From positions 1 to 41,939 of the forward strand of contig JAGBMA010000091.1 of NCBI GenBank assembly GCA_017635095.1: a stretch of 41,939 nt of DNA, written 5' to 3'. The notes below the pieces were generated by a model that was not told where the DNA came from, searched no databases, and saw nothing but the letters and a program-made list of their open reading frames with translations. Both the position numbers and the translations under genes were made by a program. Each line of letters begins with the position of its first letter. The stretch's first letter is position 1. Shown piece by piece: positions 33,146-41,604 of this stretch. Origin of the DNA: Ruminiclostridium sp. (lineage in GTDB: Bacteria; Bacillota; Clostridia; Oscillospirales; Ruminococcaceae).

Positions 33146-34141
33146 ATGCCCTTTCAGATGATCCGCAACGACATAACAAAAGTTAAAGCCGATGTGATCG
33201 TGAACACGGCGAATCCCAAGCCTGCCATCGGCGGCGGTACCGACAGCGCGATATACAGTGCCGCAGGAGAAGCCGAACTGCTTGCGGAGCGCAAAAAGAT
33301 CGGCAACATAGCCCCAGGACAGGCTGCGGCGACACCCGCGTTCGCCCTGCCCGCAAAGCATATCATTCACACGGTCGGTCCCGCGTGGATAGACGGCGAA
33401 CACGGCGAGCGCGACATACTGCGCTCGTGCTATGAAAAGTCGCTGGAGCTCGCGGCGGAGCTGAACGCGGAGAGCATTGCGTTCCCGCTGATAGCGACCG
33501 GAGTTTACGGTTTCCCGAAGGACGAGGCATTGCAGATAGCACTTTCGGCGATACAGAAATTCCTGCTCACGCACGATATGACAGTCATCATATCGGTATT
33601 TGACAAGGATTCGTTCGAGTTGTCCGGGAAGCTGTTCGCGGGCATTGACGAATATATCGACGAGCATTACGCCGCCGACACCGCTGATGCCGAGTATCGT
33701 TATGAGGGAATGAACAGCCGCAGCCGTTATGAACGCGAACGAATGCACCTGCGCAGGCAGCAGCCGAAGGAAGAAAGCCTCGATGATGCGCTGAAAAATC
33801 CCGGAAAAACATTTCAGCAGCGGCTTTTCGAGCTTATAGATGCAAGCGGTATGGGTGATGTGGCTGTTTATAAGAAAGCAAATATTGACAGAAAGGTTTT
33901 CTCAAGTATCAAATGCAAGCCGAATTACAAGCCGAAGAAAAAGACGGCTGTGGCATTTGCGATAGCTTTGCAGCTCGATATGCCGACAATGCTCGACCTT
34001 TTGTCGAGAGCGGAGATCGCATTCTCGCCAAGCAACCAATTCGACCTTATCATTGCATATTATGTGAACAAGGGCGTGTATGACATTTTTGAGATCAATG
34101 CCGCGCTTTTCAAATACGGGCAGCCGATACTCGGAGAATAA
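33146..34141 (+). CDS. Macrodomain protein with a C-terminal helical domain
   Basis: This 331-aa protein has an N-terminal macrodomain (about 1-160) with VNTANPKPAIGGGTDSAIYSAAG, HTVGPAW and FPLIATGVYGFPKDEAL. These motifs bind ADP-ribose and often remove it from proteins or nucleic acids, or process O-acetyl-ADP-ribose. A basic linker (about 205-235) is followed by a ~110-residue helical domain. It begins KTFQQRLFELIDASGM and contains VYKKANIDRKVFSSIK and FAIALQLDMPTMLDLL, the pattern of an XRE-like helix-turn-helix. GAGGT precedes the ATG. It is followed by the ADP-ribosylglycohydrolase gene, a functional partner by theme. Confidence 0.88.
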   Translation: MPFQMIRNDITKVKADVIVNTANPKPAIGGGTDSAIYSAAGEAELLAERKKIGNIAPGQAAATPAFALPAKHIIHTVGPAWIDGEHGERDILRSCYEKSLELAAELNAESIAFPLIATGVYGFPKDEALQIALSAIQKFLLTHDMTVIISVFDKDSFELSGKLFAGIDEYIDEHYAADTADAEYRYEGMNSRSRYERERMHLRRQQPKEESLDDALKNPGKTFQQRLFELIDASGMGDVAVYKKANIDRKVFSSIKCKPNYKPKKKTAVAFAIALQLDMPTMLDLLSRAEIAFSPSNQFDLIIAYYVNKGVYDIFEINAALFKYGQPILGE

Positions 34142-34147
34142 GATCGG

Positions 34148-34192
34148 GAAGTGGAAAATTTGTCGTCTGACAAACGACCACTTCCTTCTTTA
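34148..34192 (+). terminator. Hairpin after the macrodomain gene
   Basis: GAAGTGG/CCACTTC (34148-34154 with 34178-34184) encloses TTTGTC/GACAAA (34160-34165 with 34170-34175) and is followed by CTTCTTTATA. It probably ends the macrodomain transcript. Confidence 0.65.
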
Positions 34193-34199
34193 TATGTGT

Positions 34200-34218
34200 T
34201 ATACTTATGTTAACATAA
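34200..34218 (+). promoter_or_regulatory. Possible -10 box with an overlapping palindromic operator
   Basis: TATACT (34200-34205) runs directly into the perfect 14-base palindrome TTATGTTAACATAA (34205-34218), 20 bases before the ADP-ribosylglycohydrolase ATG. A clear -35 is not seen. The palindrome's place at the start site suits a repressor site. Confidence 0.4.
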
Positions 34219-34237
34219 AACAAAGGAGGATAACACA

Positions 34238-35986
34238 ATGATCGGAGCAATTACAGGTGATATGATAGGCGCGCCCTACGAGTTCGACAGGGGCAATAAG
34301 ACAAAGGATTTCCCGCTTTTCGGTAAAGGTTCGCACTTCACGGACGACAGCGTTATGACTGTCGCGGTCGCGGAGGCTCTGCTTGACAGCATGGGTAAGT
34401 CGGACGACGAGATCAGAGCCGCGCTTGTGGCATCAATGCAGAAATGGGGAAAGCGCTATCCCAACGCGGGCTACGGCGGTATGTTTTATCGGTGGCTGAG
34501 AGAAAAAGAGCCGAAGCCTTACGGCAGCTATGGCAACGGTTCCGCTATGCGCGTATCGTCGGCAGGCTGGCTGTTCGATACGCTGGAGGAAACACGGCAT
34601 ATCGCACGTCTCACAGCGGAAGTGACCCACAATCACCCCGAGGGGATAAAGGGCGCGGAAGCGGCTGCAAGCGCGATATTCATGGCGCGCAGCGGCAGCA
34701 GAAAAGCCGGGATCCGCGAGTACATCATCGATGAGTTCGGCTACGATCTCTCCCGCACCTGCGACGAGATACGCCCGGATTACTACCATGTCGAGACTTG
34801 TCAGCAGACCGTTCCCGAAGCGATAACCGCATTTCTCGAAGGCGCGGATTTTGAAGATGTTATCCGCACAGCCGTGTCTCTCGGCGGCGACTGCGATACG
34901 CTCACCTGCATTGCGGGAAGTATTGCGGAAGCGTACTACGGGATCCCCGATGAGATAGCGGAAGAGTGCAGAAAGCGTCTGCCCGCAGATATGCTGGCGG
35001 TGATCGACAGATTTTCGGAAATGAAAAAAAGCGCAAAAAAGCGGTCGTTTCACGATATGTTCCTTAACGGGAACGAGATCATAGACAACGCTATAAACAT
35101 ATTTCACGACGACGGCAGCAAGGAAAATCTTGTTGCTTTGCTCGATGCGATACGCGAGCGTATGCATCAGGACGGACACTTTATCTTCCCTGTCATCAGG
35201 GAAGAAGACGAAGAAAACAGCTTCATATTCCGCACCATACGGACAAAAGACGGAAAAATCTGGCACGCGGCATTCACCAATCAGGCGGAGTTTGAAAAAG
35301 GCGCTCCCAGCGAGGTGATCTCGAACTTCATAGATGTTATGCTCAAAAATAATCTTGAAAGTGAAGCCGCGGGCATTATCATAAACCCGTGGGGACAGGC
35401 ATTCCTGCTGGCGAATGAACTTATTGAAAAGATTATTCAGGCTGACGGCGACGTGGAATACGCCGTTCCCGATGATCCGATAACCGCCGAGCTGCTTGAG
35501 GACGGCTCGTTCCTCAAAAAGACGTTAGAGATCTGCAACCGTAACCGCTCACCGCTCAACCTCATAAAGCTGGCGAAAATTCTCCGTGACAGCTTTGTAT
35601 GGATCCCTTGTAATGCGATCCTCAGCGACCGCGACTACGAGAATTGGTCGAAAGTTGTGCTTGACGCGGCAGACAAAGGCGATCTTGATTCGGTAGTCGG
35701 ACACGAGTTCACCAACGAAGACAATATCCGTTTTGTGCCCGATATACTGAAAAACGGCGACGATCTCTTCTTCCCGGTGTTCACGAGCGACGATGAAATG
35801 GGCGAATACGGCGAACATTTTTCCAAGTTGCAGAAACACTTTCTCGAAGCCGCCAATCTTGCCCGGAACAACGAGAAGAATGTCAAGGGTATTGTGATAA
35901 ATCCTTTTTCTGAATCATTCATTATACCGATTGAGCTGTTCGATGTCATCGCGGATTTGGAGTCAAGCGTGGAGAAGGATGAGTAA
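34238..35986 (+). CDS. ADP-ribosylglycohydrolase fused to two SseB-like domains
   Basis: This 582-aa protein has an N-terminal ARH/DraG domain (about 1-265) with the metal motifs HFTDDS (Asp36, Asp37) and GGDCDT (Asp218, Asp220). It should remove ADP-ribose from proteins, nucleic acids or small molecules using magnesium. Two SseB-like domains follow: one around GHFIFPVIREED...AAGIIINPWGQAFLL (about 305-395) and one around VWIPCNAIL...LFFPVFTSDDEMGEYG...GIVINPFSESFIIP (about 445-575). SseB-like domains may guide the enzyme to a partner. GGAGG lies before the ATG. It follows the macrodomain gene on the same strand. Confidence 0.85.
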   Translation: MIGAITGDMIGAPYEFDRGNKTKDFPLFGKGSHFTDDSVMTVAVAEALLDSMGKSDDEIRAALVASMQKWGKRYPNAGYGGMFYRWLREKEPKPYGSYGNGSAMRVSSAGWLFDTLEETRHIARLTAEVTHNHPEGIKGAEAAASAIFMARSGSRKAGIREYIIDEFGYDLSRTCDEIRPDYYHVETCQQTVPEAITAFLEGADFEDVIRTAVSLGGDCDTLTCIAGSIAEAYYGIPDEIAEECRKRLPADMLAVIDRFSEMKKSAKKRSFHDMFLNGNEIIDNAINIFHDDGSKENLVALLDAIRERMHQDGHFIFPVIREEDEENSFIFRTIRTKDGKIWHAAFTNQAEFEKGAPSEVISNFIDVMLKNNLESEAAGIIINPWGQAFLLANELIEKIIQADGDVEYAVPDDPITAELLEDGSFLKKTLEICNRNRSPLNLIKLAKILRDSFVWIPCNAILSDRDYENWSKVVLDAADKGDLDSVVGHEFTNEDNIRFVPDILKNGDDLFFPVFTSDDEMGEYGEHFSKLQKHFLEAANLARNNEKNVKGIVINPFSESFIIPIELFDVIADLESSVEKDE

Positions 35987-36000
35987 GACCTTTCTAAGAG

Positions 36001-36050
36001 ACAAACCGTGTTTAGCCGAGTATTGATCAGATAAACACGGTTTTGTCTGT
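36001..36050 (+). terminator. Terminator of the ADP-ribosylglycohydrolase gene
   Basis: ACAAACCGTGTTTA (36001-36014) pairs with TAAACACGGTTTTGT (36032-36046), giving a stem of about 14 bp followed by CTGTTTATT. Confidence 0.8.
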
Positions 36051-36112
36051 TTATTACTCAAATAAATTAGCGACATTAAACTTGTGAATATGCTTTTTTA
36101 GTGCTAAAATGG

Positions 36113-36141
36113 TTGACCAATTGTACAAAATGATGTATAAT
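36113..36141 (+). promoter_or_regulatory. Promoter of the type I restriction-modification operon
   Basis: TTGACC (36113-36118), a 17-base spacer and TATAAT (36136-36141). The spacer contains the palindrome TTGTACAA. About 50 bases ahead of hsdR. Confidence 0.85.
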
Positions 36142-36193
36142 TATTGTATATGACTTCTTATAAGAAATAATTATCGGAAGTGAGGTGCTTGTT

Positions 36194-38530
36194 GTGACAA
36201 TACTTGATAAAAAAGATATGTCCGAGGAAGATATTAAGCTCCAGTATATCACACCTGCCATTCTCGAAAAATGGGATAAGAGCAGGATAACAATGGAAAC
36301 GAAAATAACCGACGGTCAGATCAAGCTGAACGGCAATTTCGCTCACCGCGACAAGAAAAGCATAAAACGAGCGGATTATATTTTGTATTGGAACAGCAGT
36401 TGTCCTATTGCTATTGTCGAAGCCAAAGACAACAATCATAGCGTATCACACGGGTTACAGCAGGCTAAAGACTACGCTCATATGATGGACGTTCCTTTTG
36501 CATACAGTTCAAACGGTGATGCTTTTTACGAGCACGATATGCTTACCGGCGCTGAGAGACAGATAGCGCTTGAAGACTTTCCTTCTCCCGATGAGCTGAT
36601 AAGTCGGTATAAACAGGCTGCAAATAAAGAACAAGGGTTATCCGATGCTGAAATAACGGTTATAAATCAACCTTATTATTCAAGCCAGAACACCTATGAG
36701 CCGAGATACTATCAGCGTGTTGCAATAAATCGTACCGCAGATGCAGTCGCAAAGGGTCAGCAACGCCTTTTGCTCGTTATGGCTACCGGCACCGGTAAGA
36801 CCTATACTGCTTTCCAGATAGTTTATCGTTTACTTAAAAGCGGTATGAAGCGCAAGATCCTTTATCTTGCTGACAGAAACATTCTTGTGGATCAGTCTAT
36901 ACAGCAGGATTTTTCTCCTCTGGAAAAAGTGATACATAAAATAAACGTAGCCAAGGACGACAGAACGACGATAACATCACATCAGGTATATTTCTCGCTC
37001 TATCAGCAGCTTATCGGCGATGATGATAAGGAACATTTCTCTGAACTGTTCGATAAGGATTTCTTTGATATGATCATTGTTGATGAGTGCCACCGCGGAA
37101 GCGCAAAAGAGGACAGCAAGTGGCGCAGGATCCTCGAATACTTTGATTCTGCAACTCAGCTCGGTATGACCGCTACACCAAAGGAGACGGCATATACATC
37201 TAATATAACCTATTTTGGTGAGCCCGTATATACATACTCGCTGCGGAATGGCATCGAGGACGGTTTCCTCGCTCCGTTTAAAGTTGTTGGAGTGACTACC
37301 GACATAAGTGATGGATGGAGACCGATAAAAGGTCAACGCGATATTTACGGTAACGAAATACCGGATAGGATATATAACAATACGGACTACGACTATAATA
37401 TCATAATCGCTGACAGAATAAACCAAGTGGCACAGGAGATAACAAATTATCTTGTAAGCACCGACCGTATGCAAAAAACCATAGTATTCTGCGCTACGGA
37501 AGAGGCTGCCGAGAGAATGAGGATCGCACTGACAAATCTGAACAATGATGTGTGTGCGAAAAATCCGGATTATGTTGTACGCATTACCGGATCTGACGAT
37601 TATGGCAAAAGCAAGCTCGATTATTTTATCTCAGTATCGTCGCCCTATCCCGTAATAGCGACAACATCAAAACTGTTGTCCACCGGTGCGGACTGCAAAA
37701 TGACAAAGCTGATCGTCATAGATGAGAATATCGGCTCTATGACTGAATTCAAGCAGATAATCGGACGCGGCACCCGTCTCCGCGAAAAGGATGGCAAGAC
37801 GCATTTTGTCGTAATGGACTTCCGGGGAATATCGCGGCTGTTCTATGATCCGGAATGGGACGGTCCCATTGAGGTCTTGCCTGGTTATCATCCTCCACAG
37901 CCCAAAGACGGACCTGGAATACCTGCATATCCTCCTGCACCACCCGTCGAGCCGACACCTAAACCATATGTTGATGTTAACGGATGCCGTGTCAGCATTA
38001 TAAACAAAACGGTTTCCGTGTATGATGCAGACGGAAAGCTTTTGCGTCATGAAAACATCATAGATTATACGAAAACCAACATACGCGGCGAATATGCCGA
38101 TCTGGAGCATTTTGTACGCTGCTGGAACAGTGAGGAAAAGAAGAAAGCAATTTCGGAACTGTTTAAAGATCACGGTATTGATCTACAGGCTTTAAAAGAG
38201 TCACAGGGCATGGCAGATGTCGATGATTTCGATTTTATAACCCATATTGCGTTCGATCAGAAGCCTCTGACGCGCAAAGAACGTGCAAATAATGTCAAAA
38301 AGCGAGATTTCATAAGCAAATACAGCGGAATGGCAAAGGAAGTCATCGAAGCGCTTCTTGATATGTATAGCAACGAAGGCATATATCAGATCGAAGATAC
38401 GCAGGTGTTGAAACTGGATCCGTTTGCTAAAATGGGCAAGCCGTCGGCTATTGTCAAGCTGTTCGGAGGCAAAGACGGATATATCGCCGCTCTTAAGGAA
38501 CTCGAAGAAGAAATATACAAGGCAGGATAA
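36194..38530 (+). CDS. hsdR: Type I restriction enzyme, R (motor/nuclease) subunit
   Basis: This 778-aa subunit translocates DNA and cuts it when the recognition site is unmethylated. The PD-(D/E)xK nuclease has ADYILY...IAIVEAKD (Asp61, Glu76, Lys78). The helicase has Walker A ATGTGKT (197-203), DECH (297-300) and the later motifs TTSKLLSTGADC and IIGRGTRLREKDGK. The length is shorter than EcoKI-type R subunits and fits the EcoEI/HsdR-III C-terminal type. I chose GTG 36194, six bases after GAGGTG; GTG 36185 overlaps that site. hsdM starts four bases after the stop. Confidence 0.93.
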   Translation: MTILDKKDMSEEDIKLQYITPAILEKWDKSRITMETKITDGQIKLNGNFAHRDKKSIKRADYILYWNSSCPIAIVEAKDNNHSVSHGLQQAKDYAHMMDVPFAYSSNGDAFYEHDMLTGAERQIALEDFPSPDELISRYKQAANKEQGLSDAEITVINQPYYSSQNTYEPRYYQRVAINRTADAVAKGQQRLLLVMATGTGKTYTAFQIVYRLLKSGMKRKILYLADRNILVDQSIQQDFSPLEKVIHKINVAKDDRTTITSHQVYFSLYQQLIGDDDKEHFSELFDKDFFDMIIVDECHRGSAKEDSKWRRILEYFDSATQLGMTATPKETAYTSNITYFGEPVYTYSLRNGIEDGFLAPFKVVGVTTDISDGWRPIKGQRDIYGNEIPDRIYNNTDYDYNIIIADRINQVAQEITNYLVSTDRMQKTIVFCATEEAAERMRIALTNLNNDVCAKNPDYVVRITGSDDYGKSKLDYFISVSSPYPVIATTSKLLSTGADCKMTKLIVIDENIGSMTEFKQIIGRGTRLREKDGKTHFVVMDFRGISRLFYDPEWDGPIEVLPGYHPPQPKDGPGIPAYPPAPPVEPTPKPYVDVNGCRVSIINKTVSVYDADGKLLRHENIIDYTKTNIRGEYADLEHFVRCWNSEEKKKAISELFKDHGIDLQALKESQGMADVDDFDFITHIAFDQKPLTRKERANNVKKRDFISKYSGMAKEVIEALLDMYSNEGIYQIEDTQVLKLDPFAKMGKPSAIVKLFGGKDGYIAALKELEEEIYKAG

Positions 38531-38533
38531 GAT

Positions 38534-40030
38534 ATGAGCAGTTTAGGAAACTTTGTCAAGCGTCTTCGTGACATTATGCGGCAGGACGCGGGAATTAACG
38601 GTGACGCACAGCGTATAGAGCAGATAGCGTGGCTATTGTTCCTCAAAGTATATGATACGCAGGAAGAAACATGGGAATTCGACGATGACGAGTATGAGTC
38701 TATAATACCCGAAGATTGCCGTTGGAAAAAATGGGCAGGCGAAAAAGATAAAGATAATCATATTATCAATGAGCATCTATTATTAACCGGTGATGATCTG
38801 CTTGAATTCGTGAATAATAAGCTGTTTCCGACGCTAAAATCCATTGAAGTATCAAAAACCACACCAATAAACAAGGCGATAGTTAAAACTACCTTTGAAG
38901 ATACCAACCAGTATATGAAGGACGGTGTTCTTCTGCGTCAGGTCGTAAATGTCATCAACGAGCTTAAACTTGACGATTATGAGGAGAGCCACGCATTCGG
39001 AGAGATATATGAATCCATACTCCGCGAACTCCAAAGCGCGGGCTCGGCGGGTGAATTCTATACTCCCCGTGCGGTCACTGACTTTATGGCACAGACCATA
39101 CAGCCCAAGATCGGTGAGAAAATGGCGGATTTTGCCTGCGGTACGGGCGGATTCATCATAAGTTGGCTGAAAGCTCTTGAGCCTCAGAAGAAAACTGTCG
39201 AGGATCAGGGAGCTTTTGATACATCTGTTTACGGCATTGAGAAAAAGCAATTCCCATATATTCTTTGTGTAACAAACCTGCTGCTCCACAATATTGATAC
39301 ACCGCGTATTTATCACGATAACTCTTTATTGAAGGATATTCTCGACTATACCGAAGATGACCAATTCGATGTAATTCTTATGAATCCTCCTTACGGCGGC
39401 AACGAGAAAAACGAGGTAAAGAACCATTTCCCGTCCGATCTTGCAAGCAGCGAGACTGCCGACCTTTTCATGTCTGTAATAATGTATCGCCTGAAACAGA
39501 ACGGGCGCGCCGCTGTAATTCTCCCGGACGGATTCCTGTTCGGTACAGATAATGCAAAAGTCGCAATAAAAAAGAAACTGCTCGGAGAATTCAATCTGCA
39601 CACGGTCATTCGTATGCCGCACAGCGTGTTCGCTCCGTACACTTCAATCACTACCAATATTCTGTTCTTTGAAAGGACAAGCTCCACAAAGGAAACTTGG
39701 TTTTACAGACTTGATATGCCGGAAGGCTACAAGAATTTCTCCAAAACCAAGCCTATGAAGCTGGAACACTTTGCTCCGGTCATAGAATGGTGGAACAACA
39801 GGCAGGAATTGTCCGAGGACGGGTTCGACAAGTCGAAGAAATACTCCGTTCAGGAGCTTATTGACCGCAATTATAATATTGATCTCTGCGGATATCCGCA
39901 TGAAGAAGAAGAAATACTGCCGCCGAAAGAGCTTATTCAGCAGTACCAGGAAAAGCGCGCGAGCCTTAACGCCGATATTGACCGTATTCTGGAACAGATC
40001 ACGGGAATTTTGGGAATAGGGAATATATAA
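38534..40030 (+). CDS. hsdM: Type I restriction-modification system, M subunit (N6-adenine methylase)
   Basis: This 498-aa DNA methyltransferase has the N-terminal HsdM helical domain (LGNFVKRLRDIMRQDAG, IAWLLFLKVYD). The AdoMet-binding motif is FACGTGGF (200-207) and the catalytic motif NPPY (284-287). With HsdS it methylates adenine and with HsdR it forms the restriction complex. The ATG lies four bases past the hsdR stop, with AGGCAGGA overlapping the hsdR end, so the two are coupled. The next gene is not hsdS but a two-gene insert. Confidence 0.95.
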   Translation: MSSLGNFVKRLRDIMRQDAGINGDAQRIEQIAWLLFLKVYDTQEETWEFDDDEYESIIPEDCRWKKWAGEKDKDNHIINEHLLLTGDDLLEFVNNKLFPTLKSIEVSKTTPINKAIVKTTFEDTNQYMKDGVLLRQVVNVINELKLDDYEESHAFGEIYESILRELQSAGSAGEFYTPRAVTDFMAQTIQPKIGEKMADFACGTGGFIISWLKALEPQKKTVEDQGAFDTSVYGIEKKQFPYILCVTNLLLHNIDTPRIYHDNSLLKDILDYTEDDQFDVILMNPPYGGNEKNEVKNHFPSDLASSETADLFMSVIMYRLKQNGRAAVILPDGFLFGTDNAKVAIKKKLLGEFNLHTVIRMPHSVFAPYTSITTNILFFERTSSTKETWFYRLDMPEGYKNFSKTKPMKLEHFAPVIEWWNNRQELSEDGFDKSKKYSVQELIDRNYNIDLCGYPHEEEEILPPKELIQQYQEKRASLNADIDRILEQITGILGIGNI

Positions 40031-40054
40031 CACTTTGTAGAAAGGGTATATTAA

Positions 40055-41020
40055 ATGGTACACAGTGGATTACTTGTTTGTAGTTTCTTTGTGAAAAAAC
40101 GTTATGGACGCGATGATACCAAAGCTATTGAATTAAATAGACCCATAGATGTAGAATTTGTAGATCATACTGAAAGTTTTTCTTCAATATGGGAACTATT
40201 CACTCGATTCATTAGTGCCAATACAACTCCTAAAGACGATGAAAATAGCATGAAGCTTTTTTCAATTAATCAGGATTCCATAAAAGAGCATGACACACAG
40301 CAGTATCATGCTTTATCGTTTATAGTTAGCTCCGGTTCATATGGTATAGAAAGTAAGATTACAAACCGTACTACAAAAGTGGTAAATTATCTAAGAACCC
40401 GCGATGATGCTGATATAAAGCAATTTTATGGATTGATATTTATCCCGAAAGATGTAGATGAAATAAATGTTCAAAAAGGTATTTTCCTTTTTCAAACAAT
40501 CGGAACATATGGGGTTAAGACAATTACAACCAAACAGATGAAGGAGTTTTTTGCAGGATGTGATCTTACTCTCGAAACCCGTTCTGTTTCAATAGGCATA
40601 TTTTTGAGAAAAATACTTGAAGAAGGAAAGCTAAGTAAAGTGACTTTACTCAGGAATAACATCTCTCCCGATCCAACTGACAATATGCTTATATCTACGG
40701 GACGGGAAGAGAAGGTTTTTATAAGACCGAGATTAAAAGAATCTTGGGTTCAAAAGCTGTTAGATTATGTTGATGGAAATAAGGATGAATCCATTTTTGA
40801 AGTTAACGACAATATATATGAGGATATTTGTATATCATTCAATTTAGCTGGAAGAACTAAATCCGCAAAACTGAAGGATATTGATAGATTTAGTTTATCA
40901 GAGGATATACCGGATACAATTTATAACAATGGAAACATAAATGTCGAAGGACTTATAAAACATATGATTGAAACTGCCGAAACATATAAAGAAAAGATGG
41001 TTTTTCGTATAAAAGAATGA
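40055..41020 (+). CDS. Unknown soluble 321-aa protein embedded between hsdM and hsdS
   Basis: I do not recognise this protein. It has no membrane segment and no Walker, HNH or PD-D/ExK motif that I can see. It is a mixed alpha/beta chain with SFIVSSGSYGIESKITNRTT, FYGLIFIPKDV, IFLFQTIGTYGVKTITTKQM and a charged C-terminus. The GSYG/GTYG pair suggests an internally related beta-rich part. The length and the pairing with a small multi-helix protein recall two-gene defence modules such as Kiwa (KwaA/KwaB), but I cannot show homology and the order differs. The coding sequence is much richer in AT than hsdM and hsdS. AAAGGG precedes the ATG. Confidence 0.75.
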   Translation: MVHSGLLVCSFFVKKRYGRDDTKAIELNRPIDVEFVDHTESFSSIWELFTRFISANTTPKDDENSMKLFSINQDSIKEHDTQQYHALSFIVSSGSYGIESKITNRTTKVVNYLRTRDDADIKQFYGLIFIPKDVDEINVQKGIFLFQTIGTYGVKTITTKQMKEFFAGCDLTLETRSVSIGIFLRKILEEGKLSKVTLLRNNISPDPTDNMLISTGREEKVFIRPRLKESWVQKLLDYVDGNKDESIFEVNDNIYEDICISFNLAGRTKSAKLKDIDRFSLSEDIPDTIYNNGNINVEGLIKHMIETAETYKEKMVFRIKE

Positions 41021-41029
41021 GGTAAAAGT

Positions 41030-41599
41030 ATGATTAATAATATTGGCTTTATTCTTATCATCGTTGCTATTATTCCAGTAATTATTTCGATTTTTCATGA
41101 GCATAAAGGCTTTTTTAATATAAAGACAGTCATTCTTGAACATTTTAAAATGTTCAAGAACTGTAAAAGCCAGTACATTGTATTTTACGGCTCCCCACTA
41201 TTACTATCTGTAGGATTAGCATTTATCTATGATGCTAAAGATGATTTTTATAATAATCTTTCAGTAATAATTTCCATTATACTATCTATGTTATTCGCTG
41301 TGTTAGCTATATTGTCAAGCTATAATTACTCTAATACGTCAGGCAATGCTTCAAACATACTTAAAGTTGTTAATGAAACCATTAATTCTATAGTCTTTGA
41401 AACAATGATATGCGTTTTTTTATTATTATATGGAATGATTGTAATAATTATCCATGATGTAACGACATTAAATATAATAGTAAATAAATGCCTTACTGGG
41501 GTGTCTTGCTTCTTCTTTACCGTTTTGTTATTAGATTTGCTTGTTGTTATTAAGAGAATGAGCAAGATTATTAAAATCAAAATGAATGAAAGGAATTAA
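41030..41599 (+). CDS. Small multi-pass membrane protein, partner of the 321-aa protein
   Basis: This 189-aa protein has about five hydrophobic helices: residues 5-20, about 50-68, 75-97, 120-142 and 150-172. The first loop (HEHKGFFNIKTVILEHFKMF) and the last residues (KRMSKIIKIKMNERN) are basic. It starts nine bases after the 321-aa gene with GAGGT upstream, so the two are made together. No transporter or channel family is recognised. In a restriction locus such a protein could be the membrane effector of an abortive-infection-like pair, which is inference. The AT-rich codon use equals that of its partner and differs from the hsd genes. Confidence 0.75.
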   Translation: MINNIGFILIIVAIIPVIISIFHEHKGFFNIKTVILEHFKMFKNCKSQYIVFYGSPLLLSVGLAFIYDAKDDFYNNLSVIISIILSMLFAVLAILSSYNYSNTSGNASNILKVVNETINSIVFETMICVFLLLYGMIVIIIHDVTTLNIIVNKCLTGVSCFFFTVLLLDLLVVIKRMSKIIKIKMNERN

Positions 41600-41604
41600 G
41601 GTTC

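Noticed and set aside
34433-35266. Minus-strand frame opposite the ARH gene
   Set aside because: Antisense to conserved ARH motifs and without its own ribosome site.
40055-41599. Firm assignment of the hsdM-hsdS cassette as Kiwa
   Set aside because: Sizes and membrane/soluble split are similar, but gene order is reversed and I cannot point to shared motifs.
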